DNA of 64,000 nt, from positions 372,001 through 436,000 of the forward strand of contig NZ_FMUJ01000005.1 of assembly GCF_900100965.1 (NCBI RefSeq), read 5' to 3'. Below are positions 41,325-49,866 of the stretch, piece by piece (the stretch's first letter is position 1; each line of letters opens with the position of its first letter). A program made the position numbers and the translations under genes. The notes under the pieces are model-generated. The model was given only the letters and a program-made list of their open reading frames with translations, made no database searches and had not been told where the DNA came from. Source of the DNA: Variovorax sp. EL159. Its GTDB lineage: Bacteria > Pseudomonadota > Gammaproteobacteria > Burkholderiales > Burkholderiaceae_C.

Positions 41325-42833
41325 TCAGTTGCCCGCGCCCGGCGCGCCCAGCGGCTTGCCGTTGACCTTCAGGCTGCCTGCGCTGAACTCGACCTGCGCA
41401 GTAACGTCGTCGCCATCGCGCTTGACGAAGCCCTTCTGCTCGCCTTGCTCGACCAGGCCCGCCACCATTTCGGGCGGCGGCGTCTGGCCGCTTTCGGCGC
41501 CGGTCTCGGCCAGCTTCTCGAGCCACTTCATCGGCAGCCGCGCGTTGGCCTTGAACACGCCGCGCTTCATCATCAGCGCGGTGCCGGGGGCTTGCAGGTC
41601 TTCGTCGGTCACACCGGTCAGGCCGGCGGTGTAGCTGATCTCGGCGCGCTTGCCGTCGATCTCGACCAGCATCTTGTCGAGGCCGAATTCGGGGCTGTAC
41701 TTGGCCATGGCCTTGATGTCGGGGGCCAGCTGGTCGGTCAGCGCCTTGATGGCTTCCTGCGAGGCCTTGCTGCCGCCCTTGCCGCAGCCGTTGGCGGCGC
41801 CGGACTGCATCCAGGCGTCGGCCAGCTTCTTGTAGCCGGCGGCGTGGATGTTGCGGGCGCTGCTGCCCACCTCGAACTTGTCGATCTTGGTCTCGCCGAT
41901 CTTGCCGCTGCCCTTGAGGGTGCCGCCCGATGCATACAGGCCGTCCTTGATGGTGGCCTCGCCGATCAGGTCGATGCCTTGCAGCAGCACGGTCGGCAGC
42001 GCCTTGTGCTCGCCGCCGGAGGCGGTGCCCAGGCCCTTGGGGGCCGCGAATTCGAGCGAATCGAGCCGGCCTTCGGTCTTGCCGGTGGCCAGGATCCAGC
42101 CGGCGCTGCTGTCCATGTCGGCCTTGACCGCGAGCTTGCCCATCTTCATGGTCACGCCGCTGCGGGTGTCGCTGAAGTCCAGGCCCGGCATCGTGAGGTC
42201 GTAGCGCACCTGGGTGCGTGCCGCGTTCACTTCCATGCGGGCCTGCGCGCCTTGCCAGGTGAACTGGCCCTTGCCGTCTTCGGCCAGCTTGGCGGGCGCG
42301 ACCGTCATGTCGGTCGTGAAGGCGCCGCTGAAGCCGACCTTGGTGTGCGCCGTCAGGGGCTTGGCCTTGCCGAAGAATTTCTCGACATTGGCTTGCGTCT
42401 GGGCGTCGAGCACCAGTTCGCTGTCGATGGTGGCGGCAGCCAGCGAGCCGCCGGCCAGCGGGCCGTGGTGGATGGTGTCGCGCAGGGTGATGCGGAAGGG
42501 CTTGAGCGGGGCGGTGTCGGCTTCGGCGTCCTTGTTGTCTTCGTCGGCGTCGGCGTCGGCTTCTTCGCCTTCCGCGGGCTTGGCGACGGGGGCCGGCGCG
42601 GCGGCAGCGGGCTCGGGGGCGCAGCCGATTTCCAGGGTCACGGTGCTGACGGCACCGAGGAAGCCGCGGTCGTAGTTGCGCTCGACCACGCGCACCATCG
42701 CGGTCTGCTTCGGCAGCTCGTCGAAGGCGGTGTCGTAACGCGACTTGATCTGCGAGGCGGCCCACCAGGTGCTGCCGCCATAGGCGACGGCGATGGCCGC
42801 TGCCAGGACTCCCAATACTGCTTTCTTGCTCAA
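41325..42833 (-). CDS. YdgA/DUF945 family protein
   Basis: 502 residues, the same length as E. coli YdgA. An N-terminal signal anchor (KAVLGVLAAAIAVAYGGSTWWA) precedes a large beta-rich domain that starts with AFDELPKQTAMVRVVERNYDRGFLGAVSTVTLEIGC. An acidic Ala/Asp-rich insertion of about 30 residues follows the Cys. Function unknown; likely anchored in the inner membrane facing the periplasm. The start is TTG at 42833 (LSKKAVLG in frame); no ATG lies close by. Ends at the shared terminator. Confidence 0.72.
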   Translation of the reverse strand: MSKKAVLGVLAAAIAVAYGGSTWWAASQIKSRYDTAFDELPKQTAMVRVVERNYDRGFLGAVSTVTLEIGCAPEPAAAAPAPVAKPAEGEEADADADEDNKDAEADTAPLKPFRITLRDTIHHGPLAGGSLAAATIDSELVLDAQTQANVEKFFGKAKPLTAHTKVGFSGAFTTDMTVAPAKLAEDGKGQFTWQGAQARMEVNAARTQVRYDLTMPGLDFSDTRSGVTMKMGKLAVKADMDSSAGWILATGKTEGRLDSLEFAAPKGLGTASGGEHKALPTVLLQGIDLIGEATIKDGLYASGGTLKGSGKIGETKIDKFEVGSSARNIHAAGYKKLADAWMQSGAANGCGKGGSKASQEAIKALTDQLAPDIKAMAKYSPEFGLDKMLVEIDGKRAEISYTAGLTGVTDEDLQAPGTALMMKRGVFKANARLPMKWLEKLAETGAESGQTPPPEMVAGLVEQGEQKGFVKRDGDDVTAQVEFSAGSLKVNGKPLGAPGAGN

Positions 42834-43173
42834 GACTTGCTTTCTTTTGTCGAATGATCGGATGGGCCCGCGCCGCGAATGGGCATGGGCATGCCTGCGT
42901 TGCCCTCTCCGACAACGCGGGGCGATGCTAACGGACTCGGTCGTCGTGGCCATGGCGTGCCTGCGTGTCCGAGTTCTCTATACAATCGCGCGCCTGTTCC
43001 GGCAGCCATGTTCCGTCCCGATGGACAAGATGTGACTTCCGGCACGGGGCGCCGCACGTTTCTGGTGGGCTTTCGGGGGTATAACCCCGGGGTTCGCCAC
43101 TGGCGAGCACCCCGACAACGTGGAGCCCGCACGGCCTGAAAGCCGCAGTGGCTCTCATGGGAGGAGACACCCA
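42834..43173. other. Intergenic region with dksA leader
   Basis: 340 bases between divergent genes. TATACAAT at 42979–42986 is a good -10 element pointing to the dksA-like gene; no clear -35 is seen. The resulting leader of about 180 bases contains two adjacent hairpins: GGGGT-ATA-ACCCC (43076–43088) and GGGGTTCGCCA/TGGCGAGCACCCC (43089–43113), joined at the palindrome AACCCCGGGGTT. GGAGGAG at 43160–43166 is the ribosome site of the GTG start. Leader regulation is possible. Confidence 0.5.
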
Positions 43174-44175
43174 GTGAAAGCGCGTTCCAGTTCGTTCAAG
43201 GAGCCAGTCACCGTGAAGAAACCCGCCGCAAAGGCCACGCCAGCAACCAAGCCCGCCGCAAAGAAGGCGCCGGCTGCGAAGGCTGTACCCGCGGCGAAAA
43301 AGGTTTCCGCCACTGCACATGGTCCTGCCGCGAAGGAGAAAAGCGCGCCATCCAAAAAGCCCGCAGCACCACCGGCCAAGGCCGCGACTGCTGCAAAGAA
43401 GCCCGTCAAGCCTGCGGCCAAGACCGCAGCAGGTGCGGGTCCATCGTCATCCAAACCCGTCGGCCGCCCTGCTGCCGTTCCTTCTGCCCCCCCGATCCCC
43501 ATGAAAAAAACGGCTGCCGCCTCCTCTCCCGCCCCGGCGACACCCTCGATGCCCGCTCAAACCGCCACGCCCGCACCCGCTGCACGTGGTGGCCGCGTGT
43601 CCCGGCTGTCGCAACTGACCGTCCCTTCGATGCCGCAATCGGTGGCATCGACCGCCGCCAAGTCCAGCTTCTCGCAAGCGCCTTCCACCGCGCTGGTGCC
43701 GCCGCCGCCGCTGGCCGTCAAGAAAGACCCGAAGCTGGCCAACAACTGGAAGGCCAAGTCCGCCGCCGAGCTGAGCGATGCCGAAGTCATCGCCATGCCC
43801 GACGACGAGTACATGAATGAAAAGCAGATGGCGTTCTTCCGCCTGAAGCTGGTGGAACTCAAGCGCGGCATCCTCGAGAACGCCGGCGAAACCACCGAGC
43901 ACCTGCGCGAAGACACCGTGGTCGTGCCCGACCCGGCCGACCGCGCCACCATCGAGGAAGAGCACGCGCTCGAACTGCGCACGCGCGACCGCGAGCGCAA
44001 GCTGCTCAAGAAGATCGAGCAATCGATCCAGCGCATCGACGCCGGCGACTACGGCTACTGCGACGAGACCGGCGAGCCCATCGGTGTCGGCCGCCTGCTG
44101 GCCCGCCCGACCGCCACGCTGTCGCTCGAAGCGCAGCAACGCCGCGAACTCAAGCAGAAGATGTTCGGGGACTGA
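43174..44175 (+). CDS. dksA: DksA-family RNA polymerase-binding protein with long basic N-terminal tail
   Basis: 333 residues, about twice the usual length. Residues 1–195 form a low-complexity Lys/Ala/Pro/Ser tail with repeated AAKK, PAAK and TPA units, like histone H1-like proteins. Residues 196–333 are a DksA domain: the coiled-coil tip has DPADRA (Asp253, Asp256, Ala258), which in E. coli contacts the polymerase active site. Of the four zinc cysteines only Cys296 is left (GYCDETG); the others are Thr299, Ser317 and Ala320, as in zinc-independent DksA forms. Start GTG, set by GGAGGAG. It would work with ppGpp in the stringent response; the tail may bind DNA. Confidence 0.87.
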   Translation: MKARSSSFKEPVTVKKPAAKATPATKPAAKKAPAAKAVPAAKKVSATAHGPAAKEKSAPSKKPAAPPAKAATAAKKPVKPAAKTAAGAGPSSSKPVGRPAAVPSAPPIPMKKTAAASSPAPATPSMPAQTATPAPAARGGRVSRLSQLTVPSMPQSVASTAAKSSFSQAPSTALVPPPPLAVKKDPKLANNWKAKSAAELSDAEVIAMPDDEYMNEKQMAFFRLKLVELKRGILENAGETTEHLREDTVVVPDPADRATIEEEHALELRTRDRERKLLKKIEQSIQRIDAGDYGYCDETGEPIGVGRLLARPTATLSLEAQQRRELKQKMFGD

Positions 44176-44223
44176 TCGACAGGAAGGTGGAAAGAATCCT
44201 GCCCGTTCGATAGTCTTCACCGC

Positions 44224-45891
44224 ATGGCAAAGGAAGAATCGGGCCGCCTTTTTTCCAAGGTGGCCAAATTTGTTCGCAATCCGCTCAAGGATTGGTCGGA
44301 GCTGGATGCGCCTTCCTCGGATTCCTCGCTGCCCGAGCAGACCTACAGCCGGGAGATGCTCAAGGAGATGATCGAGCGGCGCCAGCGCAACGACTTCGTG
44401 CGCCGGCGCGAGTTCGACATGCTGCGCAAGCTGCGCCAGCGCGAAGCCGCCGCCCATGCCTTCGAAGCGACGGTCACGCCGTCGTCCTTCAACATCAACA
44501 GCTCTTCCGAAAAATCGGAGGGCCGCGCGCTCACGCTCAAGAAGATCGACGAGATCGAAGAGCAGATGTCGCAGCAGTGGTGGAAGGGGCGAGGCCCCAA
44601 CGGCGAAACGCTGGTCAATCCGCCGCCCGAGGCCGGCGCCGAGACGCTGCCGCCCGTGCACACCGACGACCTGCTCGAAGGGCAGGCCGAGCGCACGCCG
44701 GCACCGCCGGCAGTTGCTGCCGCCGCGGTGGCGTCGGGCAGCGCGCCGGCCGTTGCCGGCAGCGGCGACGTGCCGCTGATGTCGTCGCGGCTCGCGCACG
44801 ATGGCGCGCTCGAAGAGGCGGTGATCCGCTTTGCGCATGGCGACGATGCCGGCGCCGAGGCCATCCTGCTGCAGGCCCTGGCCTCCGAGAGTGCCCCGGC
44901 CTCCAGCGGCGAGAACGATCCCGCAGCCGAGCGCGACGACAGCCGTTGGCGCGCCCTGTTCGACCTGTACCGCGCGACGGGCGATGCCGCCAAGTTCGCG
45001 GCCGCCCGCATGCGCTATGCGCAGCGCATGAAGCGCATGGGCCCCGACTGGGTGTCGCTCGAAGAACTGGCCCGCAGCGTGAAGGCCGTCACCGCCAGCG
45101 AAGACGCTGGCGCGGCAGGCGAGGGTGGCAGTGCCGATTGGGTCAGCCCCGCGCGCCTGGCGCGTGAAGGCCTGATGGCGCTCACGCGGGCGCTGTCGAA
45201 GGCCGGGTCGGTCTGGACGCTCGACTGGCGTGGCCTCACCGGCATCGAACCCGATGCGGCTGCGCCGCTGCGCGTGCTGTTCACGCACTGGGCCGATTCA
45301 CCGGTGCAATTGCGCTTCATGGGCACCGCACAGCTGCTGGCGGTGCTGTCCGAGGCAGCGCCCAACAACGAGCGCGGCACCGACGACATCTGGTGGCAAC
45401 TGCACCTGGCGGCGCTGCGCATGATGCACCTGCCCGACGATTTCGAGCTGGTGGCGCTCAATTACTGCATCACTTACGAGGTGTCGCCGCCTTCGTGGCA
45501 AGACCCCCGCGGCGAGTGCACCTCGCTGGCCGCGCCGCCGGCGAGCCGGCCCAGTTCGGTGTGGTCGCTGCTGTCCGTCGGCGGCGATTCCGAAAGCTTT
45601 CCGTCCACCGACAGCGGTTTTGCCGCGCTGGCGGGCGATCTGCGCGGTGATTCGCTCTCGTGCTGGCAGCGGCTGGACAGCGACCTGCGCCACACCACGG
45701 CACCGGTCATTTCCTGTGCTGCGCTGGTGCGCATGGACCTCACCGCCGCGGGTACGCTGCTGAGCTGGGTGCGCGCGCGCGACGCCAACGGCGAGCGGGT
45801 GCAGTTCGTCGACGCACACCGCCTGATGGCCGCGCTGTTCAACCTCATCGGCATTGCCGACCACGCCACCGTGGCGGTGCGGAAGAACTAG
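44224..45891 (+). CDS. Hypothetical protein with STAS-like C-terminal region
   Basis: 555 residues, no membrane segment. The N-terminal 130 residues are charged and helical (LFSKVAKFVRNPLKDWSELD, then MIERRQRNDFVRRREFDMLRKLRQRE). An Ala/Pro linker leads to a middle helical region (LAHDGALEEAVIRFAHGDDAGAEAILLQALA), which resembles FimV-like tetratricopeptide helices. The C-terminal half contains WTLDWRGLTGIEPDAAAPLRVLF, reminiscent of an STAS domain fold. The family is unnamed to me but found beside dksA/hslVU in relatives. Role unknown. Confidence 0.65.
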   Translation: MAKEESGRLFSKVAKFVRNPLKDWSELDAPSSDSSLPEQTYSREMLKEMIERRQRNDFVRRREFDMLRKLRQREAAAHAFEATVTPSSFNINSSSEKSEGRALTLKKIDEIEEQMSQQWWKGRGPNGETLVNPPPEAGAETLPPVHTDDLLEGQAERTPAPPAVAAAAVASGSAPAVAGSGDVPLMSSRLAHDGALEEAVIRFAHGDDAGAEAILLQALASESAPASSGENDPAAERDDSRWRALFDLYRATGDAAKFAAARMRYAQRMKRMGPDWVSLEELARSVKAVTASEDAGAAGEGGSADWVSPARLAREGLMALTRALSKAGSVWTLDWRGLTGIEPDAAAPLRVLFTHWADSPVQLRFMGTAQLLAVLSEAAPNNERGTDDIWWQLHLAALRMMHLPDDFELVALNYCITYEVSPPSWQDPRGECTSLAAPPASRPSSVWSLLSVGGDSESFPSTDSGFAALAGDLRGDSLSCWQRLDSDLRHTTAPVISCAALVRMDLTAAGTLLSWVRARDANGERVQFVDAHRLMAALFNLIGIADHATVAVRKN

Positions 45892-46014
45892 CCTTCAGGC
45901 TTCCTTGCCCCCTGTTGCGCAGGGGCGGTGCGAGCGGCCTAGCAAGGCTCCTGGAATGGATTCCGGGCGTAACAAAGGGGTTGCATTGATCGGCGCCATC
46001 CCCAGATGGCTTCG

Positions 46015-46560
46015 ATGGAACAGTTTCACGGCACCACCATCGTGAGCGTGCGCCGCAAGACCCCCCAAGGCGATCAGGTCGCCATTGGCGGGGACGGGCA
46101 GGTCACTCTCGGCAATATCGTCATTAAAGGCACGGCGCGCAAAGTGCGCCGGCTCTATCACGGCAAGGTGCTGGCCGGCTTTGCCGGCGCCACGGCCGAC
46201 GCCTTCACGCTCTTCGAGCGCTTCGAGGCCAAGCTCGAAAAGCATCAGGGGCACCTGACCCGCGCTGCCGTCGAACTCACGAAAGACTGGCGCACCGACC
46301 GCGTGCTGCGCAAGCTCGAAGCGATGCTGGCCGTGGCCGACGCCACCACCTCGCTCATCATCACCGGCAACGGCGACGTGCTGGAGCCCGAAGACGGCGT
46401 GATCGCCATCGGTTCGGGCGGTGCCTACGCGCAGTCGGCGGCCAAGGCGCTGATCGAGAACACCGACCTTTCGGCCGAGCAGATCGTGCGCAAATCGCTG
46501 GCGATCGCCGGAGAAATCTGCATTTACACGAACATGAACCACACGGTGGAAGCGCTCTGA
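46015..46560 (+). CDS. hslV: ATP-dependent protease subunit HslV
   Basis: 181 residues. After the short propeptide MEQFHG comes the catalytic Thr7 in TTIVSVRR, followed by GDGQVTLGNIVIKGTARKVRRL and GFAGATADAFTLFERFEAKLE. It forms a double hexamer with HslU and degrades misfolded proteins in the cytosol. The ATG at 46015 gives the usual N-terminus; ATG at 46006 would add three residues. hslU follows after two bases. Confidence 0.96.
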   Translation: MEQFHGTTIVSVRRKTPQGDQVAIGGDGQVTLGNIVIKGTARKVRRLYHGKVLAGFAGATADAFTLFERFEAKLEKHQGHLTRAAVELTKDWRTDRVLRKLEAMLAVADATTSLIITGNGDVLEPEDGVIAIGSGGAYAQSAAKALIENTDLSAEQIVRKSLAIAGEICIYTNMNHTVEAL

Positions 46561-46562
46561 CC

Positions 46563-47891
46563 ATGCCCATGACCCCTCAGGAAATCGTCTCCGAGCTCGA
46601 CAACCACATCGTCGGCCAGCCCGCCGCCAAGCGCGCCGTGGCCATTGCCCTGCGCAACCGCTGGCGCCGCCAGCAGGTCGAGGACAAGCTGCGCGGCGAG
46701 ATCACGCCGAAGAACATCCTCATGATCGGTCCCACGGGCGTGGGCAAGACCGAGATCGCCCGCCGCCTCGCGCGCCTGGCCGATGCGCCTTTCATCAAGG
46801 TCGAGGCGACCAAGTTCACCGAGGTGGGCTACGTCGGCAAGGACGTCGATTCGATCATTCGCGACCTCGCCGAGATCGCCGTCAAGCAGACCCGCGAAGC
46901 CGAGAGCGTGAAGGTGCGCGCCCGCGCCGAAGACGCGGCCGAAGAGCGCATCCTCGACGTGCTGCTGCCGCCCGCGCGCGGCGCGGACGGCAGCACCACC
47001 GCGCTGGAAGGCCCCAACCCCACGCGCCAAGCCTTCCGCAAGAAGCTGCGCGAGCACCAGCTCGACGACAAGGAAATCGAGCTGGACCTTGCCGAGACCC
47101 GCACGCCGCTCGAGATCATGGGTCCGGCCGGCATGGAGGAAATGACCGAGCAGCTGCGCGGCATGTTCGGCCAGCTGGGGCAGGGCAAGCGCAAGACCCG
47201 CAAGCTCAAGATCGCCGAGGCGCTGCGCTTGCTGACCGACGAAGAGGCGGCCAAGCTGGTCAACGAGGACGAGATCCGCACCCAGGCCATCACCAATGCC
47301 GAGCAGAACGGCATCGTCTTCATCGACGAGATCGACAAGGTCGCCACGCGCAGCGAAGCACAGGGCTCCGACGTGTCGCGCCAGGGCGTGCAGCGCGACC
47401 TGCTGCCGCTGGTCGAGGGTACGGCGGTGACGACCAAGTACGGCGTGGTGCGCACCGACCACATGCTGTTCATCGCGAGCGGCGCTTTCCACCTGAGCAA
47501 GCCGAGCGACCTGATTCCCGAGCTGCAGGGGCGCTTTCCGATCCGCGTCGAGTTGCAGTCGCTCTCGGTGGCGGACTTCGAAAGCATCCTCACGCAGACC
47601 CGCGCTTCGCTCGTGAAGCAGTACCAGGCGCTGCTTGCGACCGAGGGCGTGACGCTCGATTTCACGCCCGACGGCGTGACCCGGCTGGCCAGCATCGCCT
47701 TCGAGGTGAACGAGCGCACCGAGAACATCGGCGCGCGCCGTTTGTCGACCGTGATGGAGCGTTTGCTGGATGAGGTAAGCTTCGACGCGACCCGCCTTGA
47801 AGGCCAATCGATCCGCATCGATGCCGCCTACGTCGACCAGCGCCTTGCGGCACTAAGTCACGACGAAGACCTTTCGCGCTTCATCCTCTGA
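46563..47891 (+). CDS. hslU: ATP-dependent protease ATPase subunit HslU
   Basis: 442 residues. The AAA+ Walker A is GPTGVGKT (56–63), and Walker B is IVFIDEIDK. The I domain lies between them (NPTRQAFRKKLREHQLDDK region), and the C-terminal tail ends LSRFIL, which docks into HslV. It unfolds substrates and threads them into HslV. Same operon as hslV. Confidence 0.96.
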   Translation: MPMTPQEIVSELDNHIVGQPAAKRAVAIALRNRWRRQQVEDKLRGEITPKNILMIGPTGVGKTEIARRLARLADAPFIKVEATKFTEVGYVGKDVDSIIRDLAEIAVKQTREAESVKVRARAEDAAEERILDVLLPPARGADGSTTALEGPNPTRQAFRKKLREHQLDDKEIELDLAETRTPLEIMGPAGMEEMTEQLRGMFGQLGQGKRKTRKLKIAEALRLLTDEEAAKLVNEDEIRTQAITNAEQNGIVFIDEIDKVATRSEAQGSDVSRQGVQRDLLPLVEGTAVTTKYGVVRTDHMLFIASGAFHLSKPSDLIPELQGRFPIRVELQSLSVADFESILTQTRASLVKQYQALLATEGVTLDFTPDGVTRLASIAFEVNERTENIGARRLSTVMERLLDEVSFDATRLEGQSIRIDAAYVDQRLAALSHDEDLSRFIL

Positions 47892-47903
47892 AGCCGCTTC
47901 TTC

Positions 47904-47951
47904 TTCCCCCTGTAACGGGGGAATCCTTCACGCATCACTTTCACTGCGTGA
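47904..47951 (+). other. Two hairpins downstream of hslU
   Basis: TTCCCCC / GGGGGAA with the loop TGTAAC (47904–47923), then TCACGCA / TGCGTGA with a ten-base loop (47928–47951). No T-run follows either, so these may be a weak terminator, an mRNA-stabilising structure or part of the mraZ leader. Confidence 0.45.
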
Positions 47952-48049
47952 GCTAAGTACTTCATTTTCAACGAAATTCGCCGATTCCCAGGTTTGGGAG
48001 TCGGCGCTAAGTCGTTGATTCCATTACAAAAAATACCACCTACGGCCAG

Positions 48050-48118
48050 TTGCGTCCCAAGTGTTTCCTGCTACAGTGCAAAAAAGTGCAGTTAAGTGGG
48101 AAAAAGTGCGGGTAGTGC
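48050..48118 (+). promoter_or_regulatory. mraZ promoter with MraZ operator repeats
   Basis: A sigma-70-like promoter, TTGCGT (48050–48055), 16 bases, TACAGT (48072–48077), is followed by direct repeats at a strict 10-base period: AGTGCAAAAA, AGTGCAGTTA, AGTGGGAAAA, AGTGCGGGTA, starting at 48075, 48085, 48095 and 48105, with a further GTGCC at 48115. MraZ is known to bind GTGGG-type direct repeats spaced 10 bases at its own promoter. The first repeat overlaps the -10, which suggests autorepression of the whole cluster. Confidence 0.8.
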
Positions 48119-48164
48119 CCCTTCCGGGTACCGCAGCACCTCCCAACACAGGGGTTTCGTGGTC

Positions 48165-48593
48165 GTGTTTCAAGGCGCTTCATCGCTCAGTCTGGATGCC
48201 AAGGGGCGGCTCTCCGTGCCGACCCGGCACCGCGACGTCCTGAGCGCCACGGCAGGCGGCCAGCTCACGATCACCAAGCATCCGCACGGATGCCTGATGG
48301 TGTTCCCCCGTCCCGAATGGGAAAAATTCCGTGAGCGCATCGCCGCGCTGCCGATGTCGGCACAGTGGTGGAAGCGCGTGTTCCTGGGCAACGCCATGGA
48401 CGTGGAAATGGACGGCACGGGCCGCATCCTGGTGTCGCCCGAGCTGCGCGCCGCCACCGGCATCAACCGCGACACGCTGCTGCTGGGCATGGGCAATCAT
48501 TTCGAACTCTGGGACAAGGCCACCTACGAGGCCAAGGAGGCCGAGGCCACCCAGGGCGAGATGCCCGATGTGTTTCAGGACTTCGCGTTCTGA
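48165..48593 (+). CDS. mraZ: Transcriptional regulator MraZ
   Basis: 142 residues, two SpoVT/AbrB-like half domains: LDAKGRLSVPTRHRDVL and MDGTGRILVSPELRAAT. It is the first gene of the dcw cluster and binds the repeats in its own promoter. GTG at 48165 gives the usual N-terminus MVFQGASSLSLD; a GTG at 48159 is equally close to AGGGG. rsmH follows after eight bases. Confidence 0.93.
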   Translation: MFQGASSLSLDAKGRLSVPTRHRDVLSATAGGQLTITKHPHGCLMVFPRPEWEKFRERIAALPMSAQWWKRVFLGNAMDVEMDGTGRILVSPELRAATGINRDTLLLGMGNHFELWDKATYEAKEAEATQGEMPDVFQDFAF

Positions 48594-48601
48594 GGATCCA
48601 C

Positions 48602-49525
48602 GTGAACACCCCATGGACCCATACGACCGTCTTGCTGAACGAAGCGGTGGAAGCCCTTCTTTCCGGCAACGCGGCGGCCGCCGGCACCTACGTGGATGCG
48701 ACCTTCGGGCGCGGAGGGCACGCGCGCGCGATCCTCGCGCGGCTGGCGCCGGAAGGCAGGCTGATCGCATTCGACAAGGATGCGGAAGCAGTGGCCGAAG
48801 CAGCGCGCATCTCGGATGCGCGTTTTTCTATCCGCCACCAGGGATTCCGCTCGCTGGGCGAACTGCCCGGCGCGAGCGTAGCGGGCGTGCTGATGGACCT
48901 GGGCGTGAGTTCGCCGCAGATCGACAACCCGGTGCGCGGTTTCAGTTTTCGTTTCGACGGCCCGCTCGACATGCGCATGGACACCACGCGCGGCGAGAGC
49001 GTGGCCGAGTGGCTGGCAACGGCCGAACTTCAGCAGATTGCAGAGGTGATCCGTGACTATGGCGAAGAACGGTTTGCTGTTCAGATTGCAAAGGCGATTG
49101 TTGCTCGCCGACAAGAACGGGGCCCAATTTCAACCACCACCGAACTGGCCGAGCTCGTGGCTGGCACGGTCAAAACCCGCGAGCAGGGCCAGAACCCTGC
49201 AACGCGCACATTTCAGGCTTTTCGGATTTTCATCAACGCCGAGCTTGAAGAGCTGCAACAGGCGCTAGAGGCGAGTCTTTCCGTGCTTCAGCCCGGCGGC
49301 CGGCTTGCGGTGATCAGCTTCCATTCGCTGGAAGACCGCATCGTCAAGCAGTTCATCGCCAAGCACTCGAAGGAGGTCTACGACCGCCGCGCGCCCTTTG
49401 CCGCACCCAAGGTGATGAAGCTCAACGCGCTCGAACGCATCAAGCCGTCGCAAGCCGAGGTGAGCGGCAACCCGCGCTCGCGCAGCGCCATCCTGCGCGT
49501 CGCCGAACGCACCGAGGCCAACTGA
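48602..49525 (+). CDS. rsmH: 16S rRNA (cytosine-1402-N4)-methyltransferase
   Basis: 307 residues from GTG. HTTVLLNEAVEAL, then the SAM loop DATFGRGGHARAIL, LMDLGVSSPQID and LAVISFHSLEDRIVK are the RsmH signatures. It methylates N4 of C1402 in 16S rRNA at the ribosome P site. Second gene of the dcw operon, with ftsL two bases after its stop. Confidence 0.96.
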   Translation: MNTPWTHTTVLLNEAVEALLSGNAAAAGTYVDATFGRGGHARAILARLAPEGRLIAFDKDAEAVAEAARISDARFSIRHQGFRSLGELPGASVAGVLMDLGVSSPQIDNPVRGFSFRFDGPLDMRMDTTRGESVAEWLATAELQQIAEVIRDYGEERFAVQIAKAIVARRQERGPISTTTELAELVAGTVKTREQGQNPATRTFQAFRIFINAELEELQQALEASLSVLQPGGRLAVISFHSLEDRIVKQFIAKHSKEVYDRRAPFAAPKVMKLNALERIKPSQAEVSGNPRSRSAILRVAERTEAN

Positions 49526-49527
49526 CC

Positions 49528-49866
49528 ATGGCCCGCATCAACATCCTGCTGCTGCTGGCCGTCATCGCGACGGCGCTGTACCTTGTGCACACGCAGTACC
49601 TGTCGCGCCAGCTCTATACCGAGCTCGATCGCGTGCAGCAGGAAGCGCGCCGGCTCGAAACCGACCGTGACCGCCTGCAGGTCGAAAAGCGCGCCCAGGC
49701 CACGCCGCTGCGCGTCGAAAAGCTCGCCAAGGAGCAGCTGCAGATGCGCACGACCACGCCGGCCATCACGCAGTACGTGCGTCCCGATGGTTCGGTGATT
49801 CCGGCCGTGGCGCCGGTAGCGCCTGTGACGCCGCCCAAGCCCGCCACGGGGAGGGCCGCACGATGA
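49528..49866 (+). CDS. ftsL: Cell division protein FtsL
   Basis: 112 residues: one membrane helix (about 4–22, NILLLLAVIATALYLVHTQ), then a periplasmic leucine-zipper-like coiled coil (LYTELDRVQQEARRLETDRDRLQVEKRAQ), and a Pro/Val-rich tail. It bridges FtsB and FtsQ in the divisome. The stop overlaps the ftsI start (ATGA). Confidence 0.93.
   Translation: MARINILLLLAVIATALYLVHTQYLSRQLYTELDRVQQEARRLETDRDRLQVEKRAQATPLRVEKLAKEQLQMRTTTPAITQYVRPDGSVIPAVAPVAPVTPPKPATGRAAR

Noticed and set aside
43201..43600. Repeated codons in the dksA tail as a DNA repeat or recombination site
   Set aside because: The repetition follows from Lys/Ala/Pro codons and is irregular at DNA level; it is a protein feature.
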